Shown: positions 55,534 through 64,000 of the stretch, piece by piece
Position numbering within the stretch: position 1 is the first letter of the stretch
Layout: each line of letters opens with the position of its first letter
Assembly: GCF_031199965.1 (NCBI RefSeq)
Contig: NZ_CP133605.1
Coordinates: forward strand, 1,520,501 to 1,584,500
Length of the DNA: 64,000 nt
Reading direction: 5' to 3'
Source of the DNA: Paenibacillus sp. D2_2
GTDB lineage: Bacteria > Bacillota > Bacilli > Paenibacillales > Paenibacillaceae
Translations under genes and position numbers: made by a program
Notes under the pieces: generated by a model
The model's input: only the letters and a program-made list of their open reading frames with translations
Database searches by the model: none
What the model was told of the DNA's origin: nothing

Positions 55534-55824
55534 ATGTTAAGTGGAAAACAAAAGCGTCATTTACGAGCATTGGCTCATAGCCTTCAGCCTATTTTTCAAG
55601 TCGGCAAAGGGGGAACTAATGATCAGCTGATCCGTCATATCTCAGAGGCACTAGAGCGCCGTGAGCTGATCAAGGTATCGATCCTGAATAACAATCTGGA
55701 CGATCCGCGGGAGATCGCTGAGGAATTGGCGGCTGGCGCAGGGGCAGAGCTTGTACAACTAATTGGACGTACGATTATTCTGTATAAGGAATCGACCGAG
55801 TACAAGCAGATCGAGCTGCCGTAG
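55534..55824 (+). CDS. yhbY: YhbY-family CRM-domain RNA-binding protein
   Basis: A 96-residue protein with the CRM hallmarks: [16 protein letters not shown], then [28 protein letters not shown] (the GxxG-like loop), and [10 protein letters not shown] at the end. The family binds the large ribosomal subunit precursor. It follows aroE by 43 bases and precedes nadD by 20. Confidence 0.9.
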   Translation: MLSGKQKRHLRALAHSLQPIFQVGKGGTNDQLIRHISEALERRELIKVSILNNNLDDPREIAEELAAGAGAELVQLIGRTIILYKESTEYKQIELP

Positions 55825-55844
55825 AGCTACAGGAGGAAGACCTG

Positions 55845-56440
55845 ATGAGAAAAGTTGGTATCATGGGAGGGGCATTTGACCCGATTCACCTTGGACATTT
55901 ATTGGCGGCTGAGGCTGCCCGGGAGCAGTATGCTCTGGACGAGGTTTGGTTTATGCCTTCCCATATTCCCCGCATAAGAGCAAATCCGGTGTTAGCGGTG
56001 AGGAACGGCTTGAGATGGTGGCGGCGGCAATTCGCGGTCATGCTGATTTCAAGACGCTGGATATCGAGCTTAAGCGCGGCGGCGTATCCTACACGATAGA
56101 CACGATCAGAGAGCTGAAGCAACTTCATCCTGAACTGGATTTCTATTTCATTATCGGTGCTGATATGGTGAATTATTTGCCGAAATGGGAGGGGATCGAG
56201 GAACTGGCTACGATGCTGCATTTTATCGGTTTACAAAGGCCGGGCAGCTTCTTAGAGCTGGACCTTATGCCTTCCTTCATACAGGATGCGGTGCTGCTTG
56301 CGGATATGCCTTTGGTGGATATATCGTCAAGTATGATCCGCAAACGGAGAGCCGCCGGACATTCGATCCGTTACATGGTAACGGAAGAGGTGTATGAATT
56401 TATCGTAAGGAGCGGTTTGTATGCGGTACACTCGAGATGA
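55845..56440 (+). CDS. nadD: Nicotinate-nucleotide adenylyltransferase (frame broken near 55970)
   Basis: [25 protein letters not shown] has the HxGH motif of nucleotidyltransferases. WFMPSHIP should continue [17 protein letters not shown]; one C is missing in the run 55968-55971. The second segment has [21 protein letters not shown] and ISSSMIRKR, the ISSTxIR motif. About 198 residues. It makes deamido-NAD from nicotinate mononucleotide and is essential in Bacillus, which marks this break as a likely sequence error. It overlaps yqeK by 20 bases. Confidence 0.9.
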
Positions 56441-57002
56441 GCTGTTAGACATTGTATCCGCGCAAATGCCAGCAAGGCGCTGGACGCATGTGGAAGGCGT
56501 AATGGCAACCTCCGTGTGCCTAGCGGAGCGCTATGGGGCTGATCCGGTTAAGGCGGATTTAGCTGCGTTACTTCATGATCTGGCCAAGTTCTGGCCGATT
56601 GAGCGGCAGGAAGCCGTTATGCGTGAGCACGAACTGAATCCAGAATTGCTGGAATACGATAAGCAGCTATTGCACTCCGAAGTAGCGGCTTTTGTAGCGG
56701 AACATGAATATGGGATCGATGATCCGGAGGTGCTGGACGCAATTCGCTATCATACTTCGGGAAGAGTCGGTATGACGCTCTTAGATAAGATTGTCTGCCT
56801 TGCGGATTATATGGAGCCTGGACGCAATTTTCCCGGTGTTGAGCGTATTCGCGAGCTGGCCGAGCACAATCTGGAGCAGGCGCTGGTGGCCGGATTCGAT
56901 TCAACGATCTCTTTCTTAATCGAGAAGCAGAAGATCATTTTTCCGTTAACGGTGCTGGCGCGCAATGATTTAGTTAGACAACTTGGTTATGATGATAAGT
57001 AG
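56421..57002 (+). CDS. yqeK: YqeK HD-domain hydrolase (symmetrical Ap4A hydrolase)
   Basis: A 193-residue HD protein. THVEGVMATSVCLAERYG gives the first His, AALLHDLAKFWP the HD pair, LLHSEVAAFVA and IRYHTSGRVGMTLLDKIVCLADYMEPGR the later His and Asp. This is the canonical member in its usual place between nadD and rsfS. It hydrolyses diadenosine tetraphosphate to ADP. A paralogue lies at 43365-43988. Confidence 0.9.
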   Translation: MRYTRDELLDIVSAQMPARRWTHVEGVMATSVCLAERYGADPVKADLAALLHDLAKFWPIERQEAVMREHELNPELLEYDKQLLHSEVAAFVAEHEYGIDDPEVLDAIRYHTSGRVGMTLLDKIVCLADYMEPGRNFPGVERIRELAEHNLEQALVAGFDSTISFLIEKQKIIFPLTVLARNDLVRQLGYDDK

Positions 57003-57037
57003 AAGTTGGGAATAAATATATGCAGGAGGTAGATTGA

Positions 57038-57384
57038 ATGGCAGTAACACCTATGGAATTGATGAACGCAGCCTATGAGGCGGCGGATGATAAAAAAGCA
57101 ATGAACATCGTCGTACTGGATCTGAATGAGATATCCTTGATCGCCGACTATTTCATTATTTGTCATGGTAACTCGGACACTCAGGTACAGGCAATTGCGA
57201 CTGAGGTACGTAAACGTGCTCAGGAACTCGGAGCTAATATTCGGGGATAGAAGGAATGGATTCGGCACGCTGGGTTCTCATGGATCTTGGCGACGTCGTC
57301 GTACATGTCTTCCATCGCGATGAGCGGGAATATTACAATATCGAACGTCTTTGGTCCGATGCCAAGGTCGTGGAGAACCTATGA
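57038..57384 (+). CDS. rsfS: Ribosomal silencing factor RsfS (frame broken near 57245)
   Basis: The first segment has AMNIVVLDLNEISLIADYFIICHG and NSDTQVQAIA, the RsfS core. At the G4 run 57243-57246 one G is missing; restoring it gives NIRGIEGMDSARWVLMDLGDVVVHVF then FHRDEREYYNIERLW, the C-terminal half of the family. About 115 residues. RsfS binds ribosomal protein uL14 and blocks subunit joining under starvation. AGGAGG precedes the ATG. It overlaps cvfB by 4 bases. Confidence 0.88.
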
Positions 57385-58283
57385 GTCTGATTGCAGGTAC
57401 GATCTTAACGCATCCGATTGATCGGGAAGTGTCTCCTTTTGGCTATTTTCTAAAGGTCGGGGATCGGGATGTGCTGCTCCATTATTCGGAAATCACGCAT
57501 CCGGTAAACCCGGGAGATATTGTTGATGTATTTCTGTTCTTTGATACGGAGGATCGGCTAGCAGCGACGATGAAACGTCCGATGCTGACGCTAGGCGAGC
57601 TGGCTCTTCTTGAAGTGGCCGATGTCCACCCGCGACTCGGTTGCTTCCTGGAGATGGGGCTTGGGCGTCAATTGTTGCTACCAATCCGTGAGCTACCGGA
57701 GATGCGTGAACTGCATCCGAAGGTGGGAGATCATGTCTACGTCATCATGGAACATGACAAGCAGGGCAGACTGAAGGCGAAGCTTGCTGGTGAGCAGGAG
57801 CTTGCTCCGCATGCATTCCATGCTCCTACAACCTGGAACAATCAATGGCAGGAGGCTATCGTCTATAAGCCGCTGCAAATGGGTACCTTCGTCATCGTGG
57901 ACGGTGGAGTGCTCGGCTTCGGGGCGATCGGAATGATCCATTCCTCGGAAAGAGCCCGGCTGCTTCGTCTTGGGGAACGAGTTAAAGTTCGCGTAACGCA
58001 TGTACGTGAGGACGGACGGGTCAATCTGTCCATGTCAGAACGCAAAGAGATTGGTCGTAATGAAGACTCGGAGAAAATTCTAGCCTACTTGGAAAGCCGG
58101 TCGACTGGAGGCATGCCTTATTCTGATTCGACTCCACCTGATTTGATCAAGGAGAGATTCGGTATCAGCAAGGCTGCATTCAAGCGCGCGCTTGGTAAGC
58201 TTATGAAGGAAGGCAAGGTAACCCAGAAAGAGAACTGGACTTATCTGAAGTCTGCGGAGCAAGAACAAGCCGATCAAGAATAG
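57381..58283 (+). CDS. cvfB: S1-domain RNA-binding protein CvfB
   Basis: A 300-residue protein with tandem S1-like domains and a C-terminal winged helix. MSLIAGTILTHPIDREVSPFGYFL starts the first domain. GLGRQLLLPIRELPE and VDGGVLGFGAIGMIHSSERARLLRLGERVKVRVTHVREDGRVNLSM show later S1 units. RFGISKAAFKRALGKLMKEGKV is the winged helix. The ATG at 57381 sits in the rsfS stop and is better than the in-frame ATG/GTG 30 bases upstream. CvfB affects virulence-gene expression in Staphylococcus; its exact RNA target is unknown. Confidence 0.85.
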   Translation: MSLIAGTILTHPIDREVSPFGYFLKVGDRDVLLHYSEITHPVNPGDIVDVFLFFDTEDRLAATMKRPMLTLGELALLEVADVHPRLGCFLEMGLGRQLLLPIRELPEMRELHPKVGDHVYVIMEHDKQGRLKAKLAGEQELAPHAFHAPTTWNNQWQEAIVYKPLQMGTFVIVDGGVLGFGAIGMIHSSERARLLRLGERVKVRVTHVREDGRVNLSMSERKEIGRNEDSEKILAYLESRSTGGMPYSDSTPPDLIKERFGISKAAFKRALGKLMKEGKVTQKENWTYLKSAEQEQADQE

Positions 58284-58289
58284 GAGGAA

Positions 58290-58328
58290 TTGTTCAAAAA
58301 GGCCGATTAAAGCGGACTTTTTGAACAA
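58290..58328. terminator. Inverted TTGTTCAAAAAG element, probable terminator
   Basis: TTGTTCAAAAAGG pairs with CTTTTTGAACAA across a short GC loop; the arms are the same sequence as the dispersed ends at 45276 and 45338. It lies just after cvfB. Confidence 0.6.
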
Positions 58329-58353
58329 CCTCTAAGAGAGTCAGGTGGGAAGT

Positions 58354-59126
58354 ATGGCTTCATATCGAAAATTTGCATACGTATACGATGAATTGATGGC
58401 AGATATGCCTTACTCTGATTGGCTCTCGTTCGCGCATACGGCTTGGGAGCATCTTGGCAAGCCTGAGACGGTCGTCGATCTGGGCTGCGGGACGGGGAGC
58501 ATGACGATTCCGCTGGTGAATTCGGGTCTGACTGTGACAGGCATTGATCTGTCTTCGGACATGCTGTCAGTCGCTAGACAGCGCATGGACATAACCCCAC
58601 AAGGTGCTCGCCTCTATCAAGATGGCAGAGTGAATTGGGTGCAGCAGAATATGACGGAATGGGAACTTCCGGAGCCGGTAGATTCTGTGATCTCCTTCTG
58701 TGATTGCATTAATTATTTGCTAGAGGAAGACGAGGTCGTTCAGACCTTCCGCAGAACCTATGAAGGGTTAAAGCCGGGCGGGACATTCCTGTTCGATGTT
58801 CATCATCCGAATACGCTGCGTCAGTATGACGAGGAGCAACCGTTCATATTAGAGGAGTCTTCCATCTCTTATATATGGACTTGTGAGTTCGATGATGAGA
58901 GATGCGAGATCGAGCATCACTTAACGATATTTGCGAGTGAAGCTGGGCCAGAGGGGATCTATACCGTCGCTTCGAGGAGTATCATACTCAGCGGGCCTAT
59001 GATCCGACCTGGATGGAACGAGAGCTGCTGCAATGCGGCTTCCGTGAAGTACGGTGTTATGCCGATTTCAAGTGGGCCGAGGCGGATGAGAATGCGGCAA
59101 GACTCTTCTACGTAGCCGTGAAATAA
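58354..59126 (+). CDS. YqeM-like class I SAM methyltransferase (frame broken near 58965)
   Basis: About 257 residues. FAYVYDELMADMPYSDWLSF is the usual YqeM-type opening, VVDLGCGTGSMTIPL is SAM motif I, and VTGIDLSSDMLSVARQRM and FCDCINYLLEEDEV follow. Near 58965 the frame shifts; the alternative frame gives FEEYHTQRAYDPTWMERELLQ and ADFKWAEADENAARLFYVAVK with a stop at 59126. GGTGGGAAG precedes the ATG at 58354. It follows cvfB and faces the GH3 gene across a shared terminator. Substrate not known. Confidence 0.8.
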
Positions 59127-59160
59127 TCGCGATAGTAATCATAGAATGATAATAAAAAAT

Positions 59161-59204
59161 AAGACGCTGTCCTACGTTGCTTGAAGCAACGTGGCAGCGT
59201 CTTT
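59161..59204. terminator. Bidirectional terminator between methyltransferase and GH3 genes
   Basis: AAGACGCTG...CAGCGTCTT with an inner ACGTTGCTTGAAGCAACGT palindrome, A-rich before and T4 after. Serves both convergent genes. Confidence 0.85.
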
Positions 59205-59209
59205 TGTTG

Positions 59210-62005
59210 TTAACTAATGAACTCTACCCAGCCGATTTCCATGCCTGGTTTGACAAAGTCAATTTTGAACTCGTAGAAGCCTTCTTCAAGCTCAAATCTG
59301 GACAGCTTCTGAGTGATCGAATTTCCGTCGGTACCGTTCGTCTGTACGGTCGTCAGAATCTCGCCATTTAACACGAGATTACAAGCGGACTGATACAGGT
59401 TATGTGCTTCATAGCGCATATTAGCGACTATGCCGTACATGCCAGCTTCGTTAACTTTGATATAAACTGCTTCATTTGTCGTCGTGACGATTCTCGTATT
59501 GGCTGCTTTTGACAACTCATGGACAGCTACGCCGGCCTCAGGAGTGTTGGCTTGTGCCTTGAACAGAATGATTTCATCAATTGGTTTAGGATCTCTTGCA
59601 ATTACTGGCGCATTCAAAATGAACTTGCAAATGTTGATAGCGCATCTTTGCAGTTCTCCGACTGTCAAAGTTCCATTCTGTAGGGCTTCAATTGTATTAT
59701 CTTCTCTAGAGTTGATCTCCGCGCCATTGTTATTCACGACCATGTACAGGTCATTTTGTGCCCGCACCATGAACGACGTATATTTCCAGCTTGGTTCACC
59801 GCCGTCTACTACATCATTCATGACCGCCCACCAGTCTGTCATGACAATGCCGTCATAACCCCATTCATTTCTGAGGATGGTCGTATTCAGATCATAGTTG
59901 GAGGCAGCCCAGTGCCCATTGACCGGATTGTATGAAGTCATGATGGAAGTTGCTTCTCCCATTTTGACAGTCATTTCGAAGCCTTTCAGGTAGATTTCTC
60001 TCAGCGCTCTCTCTGAAACTATGGAGTCTACCTTGGAACGAGCCTTCTCCTGATTGTTACCAGCAAAGTGTTTCACTGTAGCGCTGGAGCCGCCTTTTTT
60101 GATACCGCGCGTTACGGCAGAGGCGAAGCATCCTGTGATATAAGGGTCTTCAGAGAAATATTCAAAATTCCGCCCGTTCATCGGATTGCGGTGAATGTTA
60201 ATGCCTGGGCCAAGTAAGGTATCGATTTCATTTTGCAGTAGTTCTTGACCTTCCATGACATACAACGATTCTACTAACTCCACATTCCAGCTAGATGCGA
60301 GCAGAGTTCCGATTGGCAGTTGGGTTGCCTTATGACCGCTGTCCATACGGATACCTGAAGGTCCGTCGGCTGCGCAGGCTACCGGAATGCCGTAATCAAG
60401 CAGACTATCGCCTACTCCACCGAAAGCGGCAGCTGTTCCTGGAGTAACCTTAGGGCTGCTCATTCCTTCGCCTCTAACGATCGTAGCCAGTTCCTCATTC
60501 GTCAACTGGGCTACGAATTGCTCAAGGCTGGCTTTGCCGGCCTGTACATCCTTCAGGACGATCCCTTGGTTACCAGTCTGCGGATAGGTATGTGGCAAGC
60601 GCGTTTCTATTCTGTCTTTCATCGAGATTGTGCGCTTTGGAACTTCACAGAAATCGATTTCATAAGTGCCATCATTTTTAACTTTTCCAGGCTTGATACG
60701 AGTGAAGCTCTCAATGGGAGCCATCGCTTCCTCTAATTGTTCGACTACGATGAGTTCTTCGGTAATGAATGCAGCTTGGTCATGGATAAGTACTTTCTCC
60801 ACATTTCTTACGCTATTACCTACATATAGCTCATAAGCACCAGCTTCAAGCACATAACAGGATTTATGCCCGGTTGCCCCGCCATCATCATAAGAGGCCA
60901 TGGAACGTACGGGAAGAGTGATTGTAAGCGTCTCTGTCTCACCAGGCTGTAGAGTGTTGGTCTTAGCAAAAGCGCCTAAGGCTTTGACTGGCTTGCCAAG
61001 CACGCCTTGAGGTGCTTCATAGTATAGTTGGACTACTTCTTTACCAGCATATGTATCGCCGATATTCTTCACAGCAACGTCCAATTGTAGTTCCGTATCC
61101 AAGCCTGATTCGATCTGTGTTGCTCCTGTCACATTCATGTCAAACTCGGTGTAGGAGAGACCATAACCAAATGCGTACTGAACTTTCTCAGGACAGAAGG
61201 TTTCGAAATATCGGTATCCGACATAGATATCTTCCTGGTACAGGTTCTTGATCTCGTTACCAAAGTTCTTGGTTGAAGGGTAATCATCGATGCTATAGGC
61301 AATCGTATCCGTTAATTTACCGCTTGGAGAGACGTCTCCGGAGAGCAGATCAGCGACGGCATGTCCTCCGATCATTCCGCCTTGCCATACGTAGATGACG
61401 GATTTAATGTGATCCTGGTATTCACTAGCCTCAATCCAGCTTATATCGACAATGTTGGGTACATTCAGTACGACGGCTACCTTGTCAAAATGTTTGCAGA
61501 CCATCTTAAGCGCTTGCTGTTCTTCAGCCGTCAAGCGGTAGCTGCCTTCCGCATCTGCATTGTCTTGATCTTCTCCAGCGGTGCGCCCGATTATGAAGAT
61601 CGCCTTGTCGGAAGCTTGCTTTGCTTCGGATACCAACTTATCGGATAACGGCATTTCCTTCTGACACCATGGTTCAGCAGCCCAGCCGCCTCCGCCGTTG
61701 TCGAACGGGTTCAGAGCGATCCAGTTCTGATATTCTTCTGCCAGATGTTCATTAATAGTTACCTTAGGATTGCTACGAAGCCCATCCAATATATTAATGA
61801 CATATTCCACATTCACGGCTCCGCCTGATCCAGTGCCACTACGATAATAATCTATCTGGCATCTGCCAAACACGGACACGACTTCCTTCTCTTTGATCGG
61901 AAGCATTTTGTCCTCATTCTTGAGCAGTACTCCTCCTTCTGCGGCAGCAATTCTGCTGTACTCGGCAAATCCTTCTAGAGGAATACCAATCTTACTTGTG
62001 CTCAT
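59210..62005 (-). CDS. Family 3 glycoside hydrolase (beta-glucosidase type) with reversed domain order
   Basis: A 931-residue intracellular enzyme with no signal peptide. The GH3 C-terminal alpha/beta sandwich comes first (AAAEGGVLLKNEDKMLPIKEK, GRTAGEDQDNADAEG), followed by a fibronectin-type-III-like domain (ALGAFAKTNTLQPGETETL), and then the catalytic TIM barrel: AADGPSGIRM, GPGINIHRNPMNGRNFEYFSEDP, TVKHFAGNNQEKARSKVDSIV, and GYDGIVMTDWW with the nucleophile Asp. This C-to-N order occurs in a known subset of GH3 enzymes. A final 130-residue module ends at 59210. GGGAGGAAC precedes the ATG. Likely beta-glucosidase or beta-xylosidase activity. Confidence 0.85.
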   Translation of the reverse strand: MSTSKIGIPLEGFAEYSRIAAAEGGVLLKNEDKMLPIKEKEVVSVFGRCQIDYYRSGTGSGGAVNVEYVINILDGLRSNPKVTINEHLAEEYQNWIALNPFDNGGGGWAAEPWCQKEMPLSDKLVSEAKQASDKAIFIIGRTAGEDQDNADAEGSYRLTAEEQQALKMVCKHFDKVAVVLNVPNIVDISWIEASEYQDHIKSVIYVWQGGMIGGHAVADLLSGDVSPSGKLTDTIAYSIDDYPSTKNFGNEIKNLYQEDIYVGYRYFETFCPEKVQYAFGYGLSYTEFDMNVTGATQIESGLDTELQLDVAVKNIGDTYAGKEVVQLYYEAPQGVLGKPVKALGAFAKTNTLQPGETETLTITLPVRSMASYDDGGATGHKSCYVLEAGAYELYVGNSVRNVEKVLIHDQAAFITEELIVVEQLEEAMAPIESFTRIKPGKVKNDGTYEIDFCEVPKRTISMKDRIETRLPHTYPQTGNQGIVLKDVQAGKASLEQFVAQLTNEELATIVRGEGMSSPKVTPGTAAAFGGVGDSLLDYGIPVACAADGPSGIRMDSGHKATQLPIGTLLASSWNVELVESLYVMEGQELLQNEIDTLLGPGINIHRNPMNGRNFEYFSEDPYITGCFASAVTRGIKKGGSSATVKHFAGNNQEKARSKVDSIVSERALREIYLKGFEMTVKMGEATSIMTSYNPVNGHWAASNYDLNTTILRNEWGYDGIVMTDWWAVMNDVVDGGEPSWKYTSFMVRAQNDLYMVVNNNGAEINSREDNTIEALQNGTLTVGELQRCAINICKFILNAPVIARDPKPIDEIILFKAQANTPEAGVAVHELSKAANTRIVTTTNEAVYIKVNEAGMYGIVANMRYEAHNLYQSACNLVLNGEILTTVQTNGTDGNSITQKLSRFELEEGFYEFKIDFVKPGMEIGWVEFIS

Positions 62006-62185
62006 TCTTTCTGTTCCTCCCCAAATATATATTTATATTTCTATGATCATATAATATCCCATTTACACAATCTTTGATATCTGTTTCATGCTAGTTCAGA
62101 TGTTATTTTGAAATCTGGGGTCAAATAACGCAGGATATTATTCAAATAAGTCAAATTTGTGACAAAACACGATAAAATGTATTTT

Positions 62186-62221
62186 ACCCGGGTGATATTG
62201 AATTTCTATTTTTACCCGGGT
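62186..62221. promoter_or_regulatory. Two ACCCGGGT palindromes upstream of the DUF2239 gene
   Basis: TTTTACCCGGGT occurs at 62182-62193 and 62210-62221, each containing the palindrome ACCCGGGT, 28 bases apart and followed by TGATA or ATAAT. Such paired palindromes are typical operators of TetR-like repressors, though no such regulator is encoded in view. Confidence 0.5.
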
Positions 62222-62263
62222 ATAATTAGTGGGGCATTCAGAGGAGGAGGTATAGCTTTAGAA

Positions 62264-62868
62264 ATGACCGAAACGCACATTTACTGCACGGCATTTTTGG
62301 GTGTGGGAGTTATTGCCAGTGGTTCGTTACAGCACGTTGTTTCTACAGTGAAGGATGCTCTGGATGACAGAGACCTCACACAGTTGCTTATATTTGACGA
62401 TACCACGGGAAACAAATAGATGTTGATCTTCGTGGCAAGACAGATAACGTGCTCCAACGATTAGGAGAACAGTTTAGTGACTTGTCCGGTACGGAAGTGA
62501 ATCACCTGCCTACACGGGGTGTTGGTCGACCCAAGCTGGGGGTTGTATCCGGTGAGGTTACGTTATTGCCCCGGCATTGGGAGTGGCTCAAGAGTCAACC
62601 TGGAGGGGCGTCAGTAACTTTACGAAAACTCGTTGATGAGGCTCGCCGTGCTGGAGGAGAACAGAACAAGATACGAGAGTCACAAGAAGCAACACATCAC
62701 TTTATGACAGCTATGGCCGGGAACTCCCATCAATACGAAGAAGCACTGCGGGCACTGTATGCTGGTGATTTGGATCGATTTGACCACTTCATCGATGACT
62801 GGGCACCTGATATCAGAAACCATATCAAAAGATTAGCAGCTAATGCATTCCCTGAAGGGAACTTATGA
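62264..62868 (+). CDS. DUF2239 family protein (frame broken near 62408)
   Basis: Segments join when one G is added in GGG 62407-62409: MTETHIYCTAFLGVGVIASG runs to IFDDTTGKQIDVDLRGKTDNVL. The family core GRPKLGVVSGEVTLLPRHWEWLKSQPGGASVTLRKLVDEARR is intact, as is the RALYAGDLDRFDHFIDDWAPDIRNHI tail. About 202 residues. GAGGAGGAGG lies 13 bases before the ATG, a little far. Function unknown; GRPKLG and the repeat-like helix hint at nucleic-acid contact, but this is not established. Directly followed by an alpha/beta hydrolase. Confidence 0.8.
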
Positions 62869-62883
62869 AAGGGGAACATGATC

Positions 62884-63774
62884 ATGAACATTCTGAAAGT
62901 TAATGGCGTTGAATTGGCCTATGATAGTTTCGGTAACGAAAATGACGAGGCTATTATCCTAATCGCCGGGCTTGGAACCCAGATGATCCGATGGACGGTT
63001 CCGTTTTGTCGGATATTAGCAGATCGGGGCTTTCGCGTGATCCGCTTTGACAATCGCGACGCAGGTTGCTCGGCACACTTTAGCCAGTATCAGGCGCTGG
63101 ATTTTGATGCACTGGCAACTGCGCTTATGTCGGGACAGCGACCAGACATCCCATACACTCTCGATGACATGTCCAAAGACGCTATCGGACTGCTCGATGC
63201 TCTTTCAATTGACCAAGCACATTTCGTTGGCAGGTCGATGGGCGGAATGATCGCCCAGATTGCAGCCAGTGATTACCCTGAACGGGTTTTATCACTCACC
63301 TCCATTATGTCCAGTTCCGGTAATCCCGCCCTTCCGCAAACTTCCCCGGATGTCATGGCGATGATGACTAAACCGGCACCGAACCCACTCGAGGATGAAG
63401 CAGGATTTTTGGCGGACAGTCTCTCCTTTGCCAAACGCATCGCCGGCATCGGCTATCCGTTTGAAGAGGACGCTTATCGTGCGCTCATTCTGGAGGAAGT
63501 CCAGCGAGCCTACGATCCAGGCAGTGTCGGACGACAAATCGCTGCGATCGCTGTCTCCGGTGACCGTCGTCCTCGGCTGGCAACCATAAAAGTACCAGCA
63601 CTTGTCATTCATGGGGTGGACGATCCTATGTTTGTCCCGGCGTGTGGCGAGGACACGGCTTCTGCCATCCCGGGCGCCGAGCTAATGTTGGTTGACGGCA
63701 TGGGACACGACTTACCGCACCAATTGTACAAAGTAACCGCTGATGGCATAGAGCGAACGGCTCGTCGCAATTGA
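62884..63774 (+). CDS. Alpha/beta-fold hydrolase
   Basis: A 296-residue hydrolase. NILKVNGVELAYDSFGNE is the typical start, LIAGLGTQMIRW the oxyanion-loop region, and FDNRDAGCSAHF follows. The nucleophile elbow reads FVGRSMGGMIAQ (GxSxG). The acid is in VIHGVDDPMFVP and the His in GMGHDLPH. The ATG at 62884 lies 9 bases from AAAGGGG and is preferred to 62878. It starts 15 bases after the DUF2239 gene, so both probably share the ACCCGGGT-controlled promoter. Esterase or lipase-like activity is likely; the substrate is unknown. Confidence 0.82.
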   Translation: MNILKVNGVELAYDSFGNENDEAIILIAGLGTQMIRWTVPFCRILADRGFRVIRFDNRDAGCSAHFSQYQALDFDALATALMSGQRPDIPYTLDDMSKDAIGLLDALSIDQAHFVGRSMGGMIAQIAASDYPERVLSLTSIMSSSGNPALPQTSPDVMAMMTKPAPNPLEDEAGFLADSLSFAKRIAGIGYPFEEDAYRALILEEVQRAYDPGSVGRQIAAIAVSGDRRPRLATIKVPALVIHGVDDPMFVPACGEDTASAIPGAELMLVDGMGHDLPHQLYKVTADGIERTARRN

Positions 63775-64000
63775 CATTACTTAATAATCTAAAAGAGAAT
63801 TCCCGCTTGCCTTTGATTGGTGGGTGGGCTTTTTTAATGGAACAGGACATCCCTAAGTTCAGAAATGGTCTAATCTCTTATCCCATGCGGGTTTAACTCG
63901 GTTCCTCTACACTATTGTAGAAATGCCTTTTTATTACGGCTATATTTCAGTATAATTAAATTAGCCCCGTCTGCATTTTTCTAGAGAGGATTAATCACAT
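63775..64000. other. Downstream region with weak terminator and possible promoter of the next gene
   Basis: A CCC/GGG-rich imperfect stem and T6 near 63802-63835 may end the hydrolase transcript. A TATAAT-like box (CAGTATAATTAAAT) lies near 63950, and GAGAGGATT followed by CACAT at the last bases suggests that a gene starts with ATG at the window edge. Confidence 0.4.

Noticed and set aside
1129..62868. Programmed ribosomal frameshifting to explain the many breaks
   Set aside because: The breaks are in unrelated genes, at varied run types, without a common slippery heptamer or following structure; lost bases are simpler.
1..64000. CRISPR array, prophage, rRNA or tRNA genes
   Set aside because: No regularly spaced direct repeats, no phage structural genes or integrase, and no rRNA or cloverleaf sequences were found on reading both strands.

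Overview
The window reads as chromosomal DNA of a spore-forming, low-to-mid GC Gram-positive rod, most likely a Paenibacillus. The reasons are strong AGGAGG-type ribosome binding sites, a spoVAC-spoVAD-spoVAE operon, a YjcZ-type spore peptide, and the conserved Bacillales cluster yqeG-yqeH-aroE-yhbY-nadD-yqeK-rsfS followed by cvfB. The genus is inferred; no rRNA or tRNA gene was seen.

Layout. The left edge has the end of a lipoyl-pathway transferase. At 0.5-3.2 kb is a four-gene nucleotide cassette: methyltransferase, MazG-like pyrophosphohydrolase, guanylate-kinase-like protein and dGTPase. At 3.5-7.0 kb are a lipoprotein, two unknown proteins, a WYL regulator and a DEDD-type exonuclease lacking its usual histidine. 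At 7.2-24.3 kb is a defence island holding two different McrBC-type loci. The first couples an AddB-like and an AddA-like helicase-nuclease to McrB (with an EVE-like insert) and McrC. The second couples two adenine methyltransferases to a divergent McrB and McrC. Decayed spacer DNA lies between and after them. At 25.0-31.7 kb is a self-contained phosphotransferase operon with its own regulator, EIIB, EIIC, HPr, Enzyme I and a SIS sugar-phosphate protein. At 31.9-39.5 kb are a thioredoxin, a GmrSD-type fused type IV restriction protein, a pnuC-nadR NAD salvage pair, and an RloC-like ATPase with a small partner, with related short palindromes on both sides of the ATPase pair. At 39.6-45.2 kb are housekeeping and accessory genes: SRPBCC and HxlR, MBL hydrolase, chromate transporter, HD phosphohydrolase and M42 peptidase. 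At 45.2-46.0 kb is a repeat-rich spacer. From 46.2 kb on comes conserved chromosome: spoVA, a MoxR/DUF58/transglutaminase operon, the yqeG-to-cvfB cluster, a domain-swapped GH3 glucosidase, a DUF2239 protein and an alpha/beta hydrolase.

About 24 genes are broken by one or more single-base frame changes, and most sit at short runs of G, C, A or T. They hit genes expected to be indispensable or well conserved (nadD, aroE, rsfS, the spoVA genes) as well as accessory ones. The simplest reading is homopolymer base loss in the sequence itself, not biological decay. Such genes are annotated across their full span with the break noted. The spacers at 16.6-18.0 and 24.4-24.8 kb look different, with stops and fragments, and are probably truly decayed.
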